Assembly: GCA_027864655.1 (NCBI GenBank)
Contig: JAQAZG010000006.1
Coordinates: 1 to 64,000 of the forward strand
DNA length: 64,000 nt
Direction: 5' to 3'
DNA from: Oleispirillum naphthae
Lineage (GTDB): Bacteria; Pseudomonadota; Alphaproteobacteria; Rhodospirillales; Rhodospirillaceae
Below, in pieces: positions 1 through 9,097 of the stretch. The first letter of the stretch is position 1. Every line of letters begins with the position of its first letter. The notes under the pieces were generated by a model. It saw nothing but the letters and a program-made list of their open reading frames with translations. It ran no database searches and was not told the origin of the DNA. Position numbers and translations under genes: made by a program.

Positions 1-168
1 GCGGGCACCCGCGAGGTCTCCGCCCATATCTCCGAGGTGACCGACGCCGCCGGGCGCGCCGGCGGCGGCGCCGACGAACTGCTCTCCGCGGCGGGGGAAC
101 TCGCCCGCCAATCGACGCGCCTGGACGGCGAGGTCAACGACTTCATCGCCCGCATCCGCACCGCGTAA
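1..168 (+). CDS. Methyl-accepting chemotaxis protein, C-terminal fragment
   Basis: The gene starts before the window; only its last 55 codons are visible, in frame from base 1 to the TAA at 166-168. The residues are Ala/Gly/Glu rich, of the type EVSAHISEVTDAAGRAG followed by ELLSAAGELARQ and DFIARIRTA at the end. This is the usual tail of the coiled-coil signalling domain of bacterial chemoreceptors. The sensory region cannot be seen, so ligand and topology are unknown. A second, complete chemoreceptor gene lies at 26345-27835 but differs at its C-terminus. Confidence 0.75.
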   Translation, partial: AGTREVSAHISEVTDAAGRAGGGADELLSAAGELARQSTRLDGEVNDFIARIRTA

Positions 169-288
169 GCCGTGCGCCGGGCGCTTCCGCAGGCCGCGGG
201 AGCGCCCGGAGAACAACCGGATATGTTTCGTTACGGGGCGGAATGGTCTAAACTTTTTCACCCTTCACAGACAAGGCGAGACCTCCAA

Positions 289-1557
289 ATGGCCCTCTCC
301 GTCACCCCCCAGGAAACCCTGCTGCGCTCCCTCTTCATGGCCGGCCTCCACGCCGCCTCGCCGGAGCTCTGCCTCGCGCCCCACGTGCCCGCCGCGGCGG
401 CCGGACGCACCATCGTGGTCGGCGCGGGAAAGGCCGCGGGGTCCATGGCCCTCGCCTTCGAAAAGCACTGGACCGGCGGCAACCTGGAGGGCCTGGTGGT
501 CACGCGCTACGGCCATGCCTGCCCGACCCGCAAGATCGAGGTGGTGGAAGCGTCGCACCCGGTGCCCGATGCCGCGGGGCGGCAGGCGGCGGAGCGCATG
601 CTGGCGATGATGCAGGGGCTTTCCGCCGACGACCTCGTGGTCTGCCTGATCTCCGGCGGCGGCTCCGCTCTGCTCGCCCTGCCCGCGCCCGGCATCTCCT
701 TCGAGGCGAAGCGCGACATCAACATGCAGCTCCTCCTCTGCGGCGCGGACATCGCCGAGATCAACTGCGTGCGCAAGCACCTCTCGGCGATCAAGGGCGG
801 ACGGCTCGCCGCCGCCGCCGCACCGGCGCGGGTGCTCACGCTCGCGATCTCCGACGTGGTGGGCAACGACCCGGCGACCATCGCCTCCGGCCCCACGGTG
901 CCCGACCCCTCCACCCTCGCCATGGCGCGGGAAATCGTCGCGCGCTACAAGCTCGCCTGCCCGCTGGAAATCACCGCCCGCCTCGCGGACCCCGCGGCGG
1001 AAACCCCCAAGCCCGGCGACCCGCGCCTGGCGCGCGGCGAATACCGCCTGATCGGCAGCCCCGTCGCCTCGCTGGAGGCCGCCTCCGCCCTCGCCGCGAA
1101 TGCGGGCTACAAGGTGGTCAACCTCGGCGACGGCATCGCGGGCGACGCCCACGACGTGGCGCGCGAACAGGCGGCGATGGCGCTTGCGGCGAAGCGCCGC
1201 GGCGAAAAGACCTGCATCCTCTCCGGCGGCGAGACCACGGTGCAGGTCAAGGGCTCCGGCCGCGGCGGACGCAACACCGAATACCTGCTCGCCTTCTCCC
1301 TGGCGCTGGCGGGCGAACCCGGCATCTTCGCGCTTGCCTGCGATACCGACGGCATCGACGGCACCGAGGACAACGCCGGGGCCTTCTATGTGCCCGACCA
1401 TTGGGATCAGGCGCAGTCCCTCGGCCTGTCGCCCGCCGACTACCTGGACAACAACGACGCCTACGGCTTCTTCCAGGCGATCGACGCCCTGGTGGAAACC
1501 GGCCCGACGCTGACCAACGTCAACGACTTCCGCGCCATCCTGATCGACCCGGTCTGA
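289..1557 (+). CDS. Glycerate 2-kinase (GckA/TtuD, MOFRL family)
   Basis: Predicted to phosphorylate D-glycerate to 2-phosphoglycerate in the cytoplasm, feeding glycerate from tartrate, glyoxylate or serine metabolism into glycolysis. The 422-residue product has the family layout: an N-terminal DUF4147 domain with a Gly-rich GAGKAAGSMALAFE segment and a CLISGGGSALL loop, then a C-terminal MOFRL domain with LSGGETTVQVKGSGRGGRN and DTDGIDGTEDNAGAF. An upstream in-frame start at 172 exists, but the ATG at 289 matches the family N-terminus and follows a purine-rich AGGCGAG. Many homologues are mislabelled hydroxypyruvate reductase. It stands between an unrelated chemoreceptor and a LOG-family gene. 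Confidence 0.88.
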   Translation: MALSVTPQETLLRSLFMAGLHAASPELCLAPHVPAAAAGRTIVVGAGKAAGSMALAFEKHWTGGNLEGLVVTRYGHACPTRKIEVVEASHPVPDAAGRQAAERMLAMMQGLSADDLVVCLISGGGSALLALPAPGISFEAKRDINMQLLLCGADIAEINCVRKHLSAIKGGRLAAAAAPARVLTLAISDVVGNDPATIASGPTVPDPSTLAMAREIVARYKLACPLEITARLADPAAETPKPGDPRLARGEYRLIGSPVASLEAASALAANAGYKVVNLGDGIAGDAHDVAREQAAMALAAKRRGEKTCILSGGETTVQVKGSGRGGRNTEYLLAFSLALAGEPGIFALACDTDGIDGTEDNAGAFYVPDHWDQAQSLGLSPADYLDNNDAYGFFQAIDALVETGPTLTNVNDFRAILIDPV

Positions 1558-1653
1558 GACATTTCGGCGAACCGCCGCACCGCGGCCTTGCGCCGCGCGC
1601 GCAGGCGGGTAAAACGGATGTCTTCGAACGGCAAGACGGAAGGATCGGAAGCG

Positions 1654-2244
1654 ATGAGCGGGTTGCGTGCGGTATGCGTGTTCTGCGGGTCCGGCGCAGG
1701 GGCGCGGCCGGAGTATGCCGCTGCGGCGGCGGAAATGGGCACGGCGGTCGCCGAGGCGGGGCTGCGCCTCGTCTACGGCGGCGGCAACGTCGGCCTGATG
1801 GGCAAGGCGGCGGATGCGGCGATGGCCGCGGGCGGCGAGGTGATCGGCGTGATCCCGCGCTTCCTCACCAGCCGCAAGGTGGAGCACCACGGCCTCTCCG
1901 AACTGCACGTCGTGGAAACCATGCACGCCCGCAAGGCGATGATGGCGGAACTCTCCGACGCCTTCGCCATTCTCCCCGGCGGCATCGGCACCCTGGAGGA
2001 ACTCTTCGAGATCTGGACCTGGGCGCAGCTCGGCCTGCACGCCAAGCCCTGCGGCCTGCTCAACACCGCCGGATACTACGACGGGCTCAACGCCTTCCTC
2101 GATTCCGTGGTGACGGAGGGCTTCATGCAGGGCACCAGCCGCGCCACCCTGGCGGTGGCGGAAACCCCGCGCGGCCTGCTCGCAGCGCTCGCACGCGCCG
2201 CCGCGGCGGGCCCCGGCGGCAAGCCCCGCCTGGAACGCGCCTGA
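1654..2244 (+). CDS. LOG family protein (nucleoside 5'-monophosphate phosphoribohydrolase)
   Basis: A 196-residue Rossmann-fold protein of the TIGR00730/LOG family. Members hydrolyse the N-glycosidic bond of nucleotide monophosphates, including cytokinin ribotides; the bacterial substrate here is not shown by sequence. It opens with the usual [10 protein letters not shown] strand-loop and has the family signature PGGIGTLEE at residues 108-116, preceded by the HARKAMM segment that supplies the conserved Arg. The ATG at 1654 was chosen over 1618 because the protein then begins directly at the conserved first strand and has an AGGA upstream. Its stop lies 2 bases from the stop of the convergent Sel1-repeat gene. 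Confidence 0.88.
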   Translation: MSGLRAVCVFCGSGAGARPEYAAAAAEMGTAVAEAGLRLVYGGGNVGLMGKAADAAMAAGGEVIGVIPRFLTSRKVEHHGLSELHVVETMHARKAMMAELSDAFAILPGGIGTLEELFEIWTWAQLGLHAKPCGLLNTAGYYDGLNAFLDSVVTEGFMQGTSRATLAVAETPRGLLAALARAAAAGPGGKPRLERA

Positions 2245-2246
2245 GC

Positions 2247-3038
2247 CTATTTCTCCAGGCGCGGGGCGAAGGCGCGGGCCTTGGCCATCGCCGCGGCTTT
2301 TTGTTCCGGAGTCAGATCGTTTTCCAACTTCAGGCGCAGTTGCTTGGCCACCGGGTCGCCCGCGCCCTCGGCCAGCACCGCCCATGTCGCCGCGGCCACC
2401 GGGTCCTTCGCCGTGCCGCGCCCCAGGGTGTAAAGCCCCGCCAGCTTGCCGTAGGCCGCCGCCATGCCCTGGCCGGCGGCGCGGGAAAACCACGCGAACG
2501 CCCCCGCCTCGTCCGGCTTGGGCGACGCCAGCAACGCCACGCCGAGGGCGAACTGCGCCTCCGCCAGCCCCTGCTCCGCCGCCTCGTGGAAGAGACCCAC
2601 CGCCCGCGCCGGGTCGCGCTTCGCCCCGTCGCCGTCCCACAGCACCTTCGCCATGTTGTACTGCGCCGCGGCCAGCCCCTGCGCCGCCGCCTTCCCGTAC
2701 CAGAACATCCCGGCCTCGCGGTCCGCCGCCGCGCCCTCGCCATGAAACAGCATGTAGCCGAGGTCCAGCTGCGCCGCCGCATGCCCCGCCGCCGCCGCGC
2801 GCTCGTACCACGCGCGCGCCGCGGGCAGGTCCGGCGTGCCGAGGCCCACGCCGTCCTTCAGCATGGTGGCGAACAGATACTCCGCCTCCGCATCGCCGCC
2901 GCGCGCCGCATCGCCGAACTCGCGCAACGCCGCCGCCGCATCCCCGGCGCGCAACGCCGCCCGCCCCTCCTCCACGCCCGCCCACGCGGGCGCGGCCAGA
3001 AGCAACGCCAAACCCGCCGCCGCGATCCTCAAACGCAT
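2247..3038 (-). CDS. Secreted Sel1-repeat (SLR/TPR-like) protein
   Basis: A 263-residue exported protein. Residues 1-20 (MRLRIAAAGLALLLAAPAWA) are a typical Sec signal peptide. The rest is a chain of about six 36-residue Sel1 repeats with the recurring pattern A..W...AA..G.A.AQ..LG, for example WYGKAAAQGLAAAQYNMA. Such solenoids bind proteins; many are periplasmic scaffolds, but no partner can be named. The ATG at 3038 is preceded by GGAGGG with good spacing and starts exactly at the signal peptide, so the 23-codon upstream extension is unlikely. Repeat copy A fills the gap to clpA upstream of it. Confidence 0.85.
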   Translation of the reverse strand: MRLRIAAAGLALLLAAPAWAGVEEGRAALRAGDAAAALREFGDAARGGDAEAEYLFATMLKDGVGLGTPDLPAARAWYERAAAAGHAAAQLDLGYMLFHGEGAAADREAGMFWYGKAAAQGLAAAQYNMAKVLWDGDGAKRDPARAVGLFHEAAEQGLAEAQFALGVALLASPKPDEAGAFAWFSRAAGQGMAAAYGKLAGLYTLGRGTAKDPVAAATWAVLAEGAGDPVAKQLRLKLENDLTPEQKAAAMAKARAFAPRLEK

Positions 3039-3108
3039 CCGATGCCCTCCGGAAAACCTGGACACGGAATTATGCCGCCGCGGGCGAAAACAAAAGGTTA
3101 AAACCAAG

Positions 3109-3296
3109 CCGGGGCGCTGCCCCGGACCCGCAAGGGGCCGGACGGCCCCTTGACCCCATAACTTTCTGGTTTCTGCGCGAAGCGCGATAGACCCGTCACG
3201 CGGCGTGACGGTTGATAGCCGCTGCGCGGCGAAAAACCAAAGTTATGGGGGGAGTGGGGGGACCGAGTCCCCCCACGAAGTTTTATTTTTCCGCCC
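3109..3296. repeat. Composite palindromic intergenic repeat, copy A
   Basis: This fills the gap between the start of the Sel1 gene and the stop of clpA. It is a nest of inverted repeats: CAAGGGGCCG/CGGCCCCTTG (3131-3152), an outer pair CCCCATAACTTT (3154-3165) with AAAGTTATGGGG (3239-3250), CGTCACG/CGTGACG (3194-3210), and GGGGGGAC/GTCCCCCC (3256-3274). An AT stretch follows next to the clpA stop. Related copies occur at 24570-24675, at 31447-31518 plus 33759-33900, and at 41691-41919. It may also act as a terminator for clpA. Confidence 0.75.
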
Positions 3297-5615
3297 CTAC
3301 ACCGGCACCAGGCCCGGTTCCTCGTCCTGTTTTTCCGGGCGGTGGCGGGGGTGGTGCGGGTCTTCGGAGATGGCGAAGGCGAGCTTGCCGTCCGCGACCG
3401 TCACCTTGACCGTGCCGCCGTGGGCGAGGCGGCCGAAGAGGAGCTCCTCGGCGAGCGGCTTCTTGACGTGTTCCTGGATGACGCGGGCGAGCGGCCGCGC
3501 GCCGAAGGCGGCGTCGAAGCCCTTGTCGGCGAGCCAGGCGCGCGCCTCGGCGGAGAGTTCGATCCCCACCGCGCGGTCGCCGAGCTGGCTTTCCAGCTGC
3601 ATCACGAACTTGTCCACCACCTTGAGCACGATCTCCGGCGGCAGGTGGGAGAACGCGATGATCGCGTCCAGGCGGTTGCGGAACTCCGGCGTGAACATCC
3701 GCTCGATCGCCTCGGTGTCCTCGCCTTCGCGCTGCCCCCGGCCGAAGCCCAAGGGCGCTTTCGCCATGTCGGAGGCCCCGGCATTGGTGGTGAGGATGAG
3801 GATGACGTTGCGGAAGTCCACGGACTTGCCGGCATGGTCGGTGAGATGGCCGTGGTCCATCACCTGGAGCAGCAGGTTGTAGACGTCGTTGTGCGCCTTC
3901 TCGATCTCGTCGAGCAGCAGCACGCAGTGCGGGTGCTGGTCCACCGCGTCGGTCAAGAGGCCGCCCTGGTCGAAGCCGACGTAGCCGGGCGGCGCGCCGA
4001 TGAGGCGGGAGACGGTGTGGCGCTCCATGTATTCCGACATGTCGAAGCGCACCAGTTCGATGCCCAGGCTCTTCGCCAGCTGGCGCGCCGCCTCGGTCTT
4101 GCCGACGCCGGTGGGGCCGGAGAACAGGTAGTTGCCGATCGGCTTGTCCGGGTCGCGCAGCCCGGCGCGGGCGAGCTTGATCGCCGCGGCGAGTTCCTCG
4201 ATCGCGGCATCCTGGCCGAACACCACGGTCTTGAGGTCGCGTTCCAGGGTCCTGAGCGCGCTGCGGTCGTCCTTGGACACCGCCTTGGGCGGGATGCGGG
4301 CGATCTTCGCCACCACCGCCTCGATATCGGCGACGCTGACGGTGCGCCGCCGTTTGGCGGGCGGCAGCAGCATGCGCGCCGCGCCCACCTCGTCGATCAC
4401 GTCGATCGCCTTGTCCGGCAGCTTGCGGTCCGAGATGTAGCGCACCGAGAGGTCCACCGCCGCCTCGATCGCGGGCAGGGTGTAGCGCACCCCGTGGAAG
4501 GACTCGTAGTAGGGTTTCAGCCCCTTGAGGATCTTCACCGTATCGTCGCGCGAGGGCTCCGGCACGTCGATCTTCTGGAAGCGGCGCACCAGGGCGCGGT
4601 CCTTCTCGAACTGGTTGCGGAACTCCTTGTAGGTGGTGGAGCCGATGCAGCGCAGCTTGCCCGCCGCGAGCGCGGGCTTGAGCAGGTTGGAAGCGTCCAT
4701 CGAACCGCCGGAGGTGGCCCCCGCGCCGATCAGGGTGTGGATCTCGTCGATGAACATCACCCCGCCGGGGAAGGATTCCATCTCCTTGATCACCTGCTTC
4801 AGGCGTTCCTCGAAGTCGCCGCGATAGCGCGTGCCCGCCAGCAGCACCCCCATGTCGAGCGCGAACACCGTGGCGTCGGCCAGCACCTCCGGCACCGCGC
4901 CATCGACGATGCGCAGCGCCAGGCCCTCGGCCAGGGCGGTCTTGCCGACGCCGGGGTCGCCGACGTAGAGCGGGTTGTTCTTGGCGCGGCGGCAGAGCAC
5001 CTGGATGGTGCGCTCGATCTCCGCATCGCGGCCGATCAGCGGGTCGATGCGCCCTTCGCGCGCCTTGTCGTTCAGGTTGATGCAATAGGCCTTGAGCGCC
5101 TCGCCCACGGACTTCGGCGGCGGCGCCTCGGCGGCGGCGGGCTCGTCCGTGCCGCGCACCGGGCGCGCGTCGCTCATCTCCGGGTTCTTGGCGATGCCGT
5201 GGGAGATGTAGTTGACCGCATCCAGGCGCGTCATGTCCTGCAACTGCAAGAAGTAGACGGCGTGGCTCTCGCGTTCGGAGAACATCGAGACCAGCACGTT
5301 GGCGCCGGTCACCTCCTCGCGGCCCGAGGACTGCACGTGGATCACCGCGCGCTGCACCACCCGCTGGAAGCCGGAGGTGGGCTTGGGATCGCCCGGCTGT
5401 GCGGTGATCAGCGGCGTCAGCTCGGTGTCCATGAAGGCTTCGATATCGCTTTTCAGCTTGTCGAGATCGACGCCGCAGGCACGCAGCACCGCCACCGCGT
5501 CGCGGTCCTCGGCGAGCGCGTAGAGCAGGTGTTCCAGGGTCGCGTATTCGTGGCGGCGCGCCGTGGCTTCGGCGAGGGCGCGGTGCAGGCTGCGTTCCAG
5601 ATTGCGCGACAACAT
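3297..5615 (-). CDS. clpA: ATP-dependent Clp protease ATP-binding subunit ClpA
   Basis: ClpA is the AAA+ unfoldase that feeds substrates to ClpP and takes N-end-rule substrates from ClpS. The 772-residue protein has a Clp_N repeat domain, then two AAA+ modules. The first contains GDPGVGKTA and [14 protein letters not shown]; the second contains [14 protein letters not shown] and [13 protein letters not shown]. The start [14 protein letters not shown] matches other ClpA proteins and has GGAG upstream, so the ATG nine codons earlier is rejected. The gene begins 5 bases after the clpS stop, and the clpS tail itself supplies the ribosome-binding site, indicating translational coupling. Confidence 0.96.
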   Translation of the reverse strand: MLSRNLERSLHRALAEATARRHEYATLEHLLYALAEDRDAVAVLRACGVDLDKLKSDIEAFMDTELTPLITAQPGDPKPTSGFQRVVQRAVIHVQSSGREEVTGANVLVSMFSERESHAVYFLQLQDMTRLDAVNYISHGIAKNPEMSDARPVRGTDEPAAAEAPPPKSVGEALKAYCINLNDKAREGRIDPLIGRDAEIERTIQVLCRRAKNNPLYVGDPGVGKTALAEGLALRIVDGAVPEVLADATVFALDMGVLLAGTRYRGDFEERLKQVIKEMESFPGGVMFIDEIHTLIGAGATSGGSMDASNLLKPALAAGKLRCIGSTTYKEFRNQFEKDRALVRRFQKIDVPEPSRDDTVKILKGLKPYYESFHGVRYTLPAIEAAVDLSVRYISDRKLPDKAIDVIDEVGAARMLLPPAKRRRTVSVADIEAVVAKIARIPPKAVSKDDRSALRTLERDLKTVVFGQDAAIEELAAAIKLARAGLRDPDKPIGNYLFSGPTGVGKTEAARQLAKSLGIELVRFDMSEYMERHTVSRLIGAPPGYVGFDQGGLLTDAVDQHPHCVLLLDEIEKAHNDVYNLLLQVMDHGHLTDHAGKSVDFRNVILILTTNAGASDMAKAPLGFGRGQREGEDTEAIERMFTPEFRNRLDAIIAFSHLPPEIVLKVVDKFVMQLESQLGDRAVGIELSAEARAWLADKGFDAAFGARPLARVIQEHVKKPLAEELLFGRLAHGGTVKVTVADGKLAFAISEDPHHPRHRPEKQDEEPGLVPV

Positions 5616-5620
5616 CGGCG

Positions 5621-5986
5621 TCACTCCTTCTCGATCGTGCACTGCAACGGATGCTGATTCCGCCTCGCCAGATCCATCACCTGCCCGGCCTTGGTTTCCG
5701 CGACCTCGAAGGTGAAGACGCCGCAGACGCCGACGCCGCGATGATGGACCTTGAGCATGATCTCGGTGGCTTCATCATGGCTCTTGTTGAAAATCCGTTC
5801 CAGCACGTGAACCACAAACTCCATGGGCGTGTAGTCGTCGTTCAACATCAACACGCGATACATCGACGGCCGCTTGACCATCGTCCGCGCCTGCACGGAA
5901 ACGCCGACGCGGCCGTCGTCGTCGTTCTGTCCGTCCCCCATACGGGGCGGCAATCCGCCCCCGGACATCGTCGCCTGGTGCCTCAT
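5621..5986 (-). CDS. clpS: ATP-dependent Clp protease adaptor ClpS
   Basis: ClpS recognises N-degron substrates and delivers them to ClpA. The ~121-residue protein has a disordered polar N-terminus followed by the ClpS core: [20 protein letters not shown] (Asn-Asp-Asp of the substrate pocket), then [19 protein letters not shown] and a basic C-terminal strand. Two other ATGs at 5968 and 5941 are possible starts, because the N-terminal extension is not conserved; 5968 has an AGG nearby. It is the first gene of the clpS-clpA operon and its stop is 5 bases before clpA. Confidence 0.94.
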   Translation of the reverse strand: MRHQATMSGGGLPPRMGDGQNDDDGRVGVSVQARTMVKRPSMYRVLMLNDDYTPMEFVVHVLERIFNKSHDEATEIMLKVHHRGVGVCGVFTFEVAETKAGQVMDLARRNQHPLQCTIEKE

Positions 5987-6096
5987 CTCCGTTTCCAACC
6001 TCCTGCGCGGCCCCACCCGCCGCGGCCTTCGACTTTGATATGGGAGAAGCCCCCCGCCTACGGAAGGCCCTCCCCCAACAAACACCCCCGGCCGCC

Positions 6097-6738
6097 TCAC
6101 GGCAGAAACCGCGAGAACGGCGGCGGCGGCAGGTCCGCCCGTCCGCTCACGCCATCGGCGGTCGCGGTGAGAAAGAATGCGCGGCTCTCCTTGCGGTTCT
6201 GCTCGGGGTAGGTTTGATCCTGCGGGCGGGGCGCGGCGAAGGCGCGGCCCGAGGGCAGCAGCGCCGCCGCCGGGAACCGCAGCGCGTCGTACGCCGCGCC
6301 GGGCGCGGCCCAGGCGTGGAACCACGGCTTGCCGTCGAGACAGCCCGCCCCGGTCCAGAAGAACCCCTGCCCGCTCAGGCGCACCGGCGCGGCAAGCGGC
6401 GTGAACGCGCCGTCGGCGGCCAGCGCCGCGGTCACCGCCTCCGCCTGCTCCGCCGTCCAGCGCGCTGCGAAGCGCTCGCCGCGCCAGGGCAGCAGCCCCG
6501 CCTCGATGACGCGCACGTCCTCGTCCCACACCGCGTTGTGCGCCAGGCGCAGCGAGGTGGTCCCCGGCGCGCAGGCGGCATGCAGGTCGTCCCCCGAAAT
6601 GAAGGAGAACCAGGTGAGGCGGCGCACCGCCGGGTCGGCGACGTCGCCGGTGGCGGCGCAGCCGGAGAGAAGCGCACCGGCGGCGCAAACGGCCAAAGCC
6701 GCCCGCGCCGCGCGGAATGGGGTCGAACGGTGGTTCAC
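6097..6738 (-). CDS. Putative lipoprotein of unknown function
   Basis: A 213-residue protein beginning at a GTG preceded by AAAGGACC. The N-terminus (basic residues, then a hydrophobic run ending LLSGCAATG) is a lipoprotein signal peptide with lipobox L-S-G-C, so the mature protein should be anchored by a lipidated Cys near residue 27. The body ([20 protein letters not shown] and similar) shows no domain I recognise. It lies upstream of clpS on the same strand but with a 110-base gap, and diverges from the D-Ala-D-Ala carboxypeptidase gene. A longer reading to an ATG at 6831 would destroy the lipoprotein signal. Confidence 0.7.
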   Translation of the reverse strand: MNHRSTPFRAARAALAVCAAGALLSGCAATGDVADPAVRRLTWFSFISGDDLHAACAPGTTSLRLAHNAVWDEDVRVIEAGLLPWRGERFAARWTAEQAEAVTAALAADGAFTPLAAPVRLSGQGFFWTGAGCLDGKPWFHAWAAPGAAYDALRFPAAALLPSGRAFAAPRPQDQTYPEQNRKESRAFFLTATADGVSGRADLPPPPFSRFLP

Positions 6739-6954
6739 CGGAGGTCCTTTCGTCGTTGTCGCCTTCCCGGATTTTGGGGTCGCGCACGGCGAGAATCCAG
6801 GGCTTTCGGATTCGCCGCGACTCGGCGGCAAAAAACGGCCTGGACAGCCGAGTCGCGGATATCTTATGGTGACCTTAAGAACCCCGGGGAATACCGGGGC
6901 GGCGGCGCAAGGGCCGCTCCGATACCGGTATGACTCGACGAAGGACGATATCTC

Positions 6955-8256
6955 ATGCGCGAGCGCGTGGCGGCACGGCCCTCATCGCTCAACGGGCCGA
7001 TTCAAGGCGCGTTCCGGCGCGGCGCGGCGGTCCGGGTGATCGCTCTCCTCGCCCTGGCCTGCTTCTGGCTGGCCGGCGCTCCGGACGCGACGGCCAAGTA
7101 CGCCGCCTTCGTCATCGACGCCAATACCGGCCGCACCCTCTACGCCGACGGCGCCGACGTCCAGAACCACCCCGCCTCTCTCACCAAAATGATGACCCTC
7201 TACCTCCTGTTCGAGGATCTACAGGCCGGGCACATCACCCTGCGCAGCCCGCTCACCGTCACCGCGCGGGCGGAGCGCCAGCCGCCGAGCAGCCTCGGCC
7301 TGCACAAGGGACAGATCATCCCGGTGCACACCGCGATCGAGGCGCTGGTCATCAAGTCGGCCAACGACGTGGCGGTCACCGTGGCGGAAAACCTGGCGGG
7401 CAGCGAGGTTCTGTTCGCCCAGCGGATGACCGCGAAGGCGCGCCAGCTCGGAATGAGCCGCACCACCTTCCGCAACGCCTCGGGCCTGCACCACCGTGCG
7501 CAGCTCACCACGGCGCGCGACCTGGCGCGCCTGGCGCTCGCCTTGCAGCACGATTTCCCGAAATACTACAAATACTTCGCCCTCAAGGAATTCGACTTCG
7601 ACGGGCAGACCATCTCCACCCACAACAACCTCTTGAAGTCCTATCCCGGCGCCGACGGCCTCAAGACCGGCTTCATCCAGGCCTCGGGCTTCAACCTCGC
7701 GGCCTCGGCGGTGCGCGGCGGCCACCGCCTGATCGCCGTGGTGATGGGCGGCAACACCGCGCGCTGGCGCGACCACCGCACCGCCGGCCTCTTGGACCGC
7801 GGCTTCCAGGAGATCGCGTTCGCCGACAACCGCCTGCCGCGCCCGCCGATGAACCCGGAAAATCCGCGCGCGCTCGCTTCGCTCTCGGGCGAAGGCGAGG
7901 AACGCGTCGCCGCCCTGGCGCTGCCGGCGGGCGTGGGCGAAGGCGACACCGACGCCGCCGCCCTGCCCGAACCCGCCCCCGAGAGGCCGCGCACCGTCGC
8001 GGCGCGGCCCGGCGCCTGGGGCATCCAGGTCGGGGCGTTCTCCGACCGCGCCGCGGCCGAGGGCGCGGCGCGCCACGCCATGGCGATGCAGACCGACGCC
8101 GCGGCGGCGCGCGCGCAAAGCCGCATCGAACCCCTCAAGGCCAAGACCAGAACGCTCTACCGCGCGCGCATCATCGGCCTCTCCTCCGGCGACGCCAACC
8201 GCGCCTGCACCCTGATCCAGCGGGAGGCCAAGCCGTGCATGGTGATCAAACCCTGA
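6955..8256 (+). CDS. D-alanyl-D-alanine carboxypeptidase with C-terminal SPOR domain
   Basis: A penicillin-binding peptidase of the S11 (DacA/DacF) family that trims the terminal D-Ala from peptidoglycan pentapeptides in the periplasm. The 433-residue protein shows all three active-site motifs: SLTK (75-78, nucleophile Ser75), SAN (135-137) and KTG (237-239). A hydrophobic segment at about 26-45 exports it. The last ~75 residues (GIQVGAFSDRAAAEGAARH onward) form a SPOR domain, which binds denuded glycan at division sites and suggests a septal location. The ATG at 6955 follows AAGGA. The gene diverges from the lipoprotein gene across a 216-base promoter region. Confidence 0.92.
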   Translation: MRERVAARPSSLNGPIQGAFRRGAAVRVIALLALACFWLAGAPDATAKYAAFVIDANTGRTLYADGADVQNHPASLTKMMTLYLLFEDLQAGHITLRSPLTVTARAERQPPSSLGLHKGQIIPVHTAIEALVIKSANDVAVTVAENLAGSEVLFAQRMTAKARQLGMSRTTFRNASGLHHRAQLTTARDLARLALALQHDFPKYYKYFALKEFDFDGQTISTHNNLLKSYPGADGLKTGFIQASGFNLAASAVRGGHRLIAVVMGGNTARWRDHRTAGLLDRGFQEIAFADNRLPRPPMNPENPRALASLSGEGEERVAALALPAGVGEGDTDAAALPEPAPERPRTVAARPGAWGIQVGAFSDRAAAEGAARHAMAMQTDAAAARAQSRIEPLKAKTRTLYRARIIGLSSGDANRACTLIQREAKPCMVIKP

Positions 8257-8296
8257 CGCCGCTTCGCGCCGCACGCTCCGCCGCAAGGGGCGCGCC

Positions 8297-9097
8297 GTGC
8301 CTCATCTGACCCGCCGAACCCTTCTCGCCGGCATCGCCGCAAGCGCCGTCTGCGCGCCCGCGCCGTCGTTCGCCGCGGCGCTGCGGGCGGTGAGCTTCCC
8401 CTGGGCGCCGTGGAACGTCGGCAAGGCCGGGGAGACCGCGGTGGAAGGGGTGGCGGCGCGGCTCGCGCGGCAGGTGTTTTTGCGCGCCGGGCTTTCCGTC
8501 GGCATGACCCTGCAGCCCTGGCCGCGCTGTCACGCCGAGGCGAAAAGCGGTGCCGCCGACCTGATCTGGTGCATCACCCTCACCCCGGAGCGCGAGACCT
8601 ATCTCGCCTATTCCCGTCCGCTGTGGCTGTCGTCGAATCTGGTCTTCCGCCGCCGCGAGGCCGCGCCGTGGAGCGGCTGGGGCGCACTGGCGGGCAAGAC
8701 CCTGGGCATGGTGCGCGGCTACAACTACGGCCTCGACCGCGAAACGCTGCGCCGCCAGGGCACCCGCTTCGAACTGGTGAGCGGCGACGACGCGCTGATC
8801 CAGATGCTGGCCTCGCGGCGCATCGACGCCTTCGTCATGGACTGGCAGGTCTACTGCCTGCACGCCCGCATTCTCAGCCCGTCGGTCGCCGCGGCGGAGC
8901 CGAGCGGCCTTGCGGTGGCCGACCTTTCCTACCACATCGCCGCGTCGAAGCGCTCGCCCGCGGGGCGTGCGGCGCTGCCCGCGATCGACCGCGCCATCGC
9001 CGAAATGCACGACGACGGCAGCTTGGCGGCCGCCATCGCCCGCGGCATCGACCCGATGGAGCCGCCCGGCGCGCCGCCCACCCGCGCCGCCTTCTGA
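8297..9097 (+). CDS. Periplasmic substrate-binding protein (PBP family 3 type)
   Basis: A 266-residue exported protein starting with GTG. Its N-terminus, HLTRRTLLAGIAASAVCA, is a signal peptide with twin arginines, so it may use Tat. The mature part resembles solute-binding proteins of polar amino-acid transporters: the mid segment SGAADLIWCITLTPERETYL resembles the usual GxxDxxxxxxxxTxER(R/E) block, followed by a hinge GKTLGMVRGYNYG and a second-lobe GDDALIQMLASRRIDAFVMD. No permease or ATPase gene is next to it, so ligand and role (transport or sensing) are unknown. Its TGA abuts the stop codon of the convergent phosphomutase gene with no intervening base. Confidence 0.8.
   Translation: MPHLTRRTLLAGIAASAVCAPAPSFAAALRAVSFPWAPWNVGKAGETAVEGVAARLARQVFLRAGLSVGMTLQPWPRCHAEAKSGAADLIWCITLTPERETYLAYSRPLWLSSNLVFRRREAAPWSGWGALAGKTLGMVRGYNYGLDRETLRRQGTRFELVSGDDALIQMLASRRIDAFVMDWQVYCLHARILSPSVAAAEPSGLAVADLSYHIAASKRSPAGRAALPAIDRAIAEMHDDGSLAAAIARGIDPMEPPGAPPTRAAF

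Noticed and set aside
3342..5657. Plus-strand open frame of 771 codons opposite clpA
   Set aside because: Shadow of clpA; no motifs and biased composition.
5621..6787. Long N-terminal extension of clpS into the lipoprotein region
   Set aside because: The extension is read out of frame through the lipoprotein gene and is Arg/Gly-rich; ClpS proteins are about 100-120 residues.
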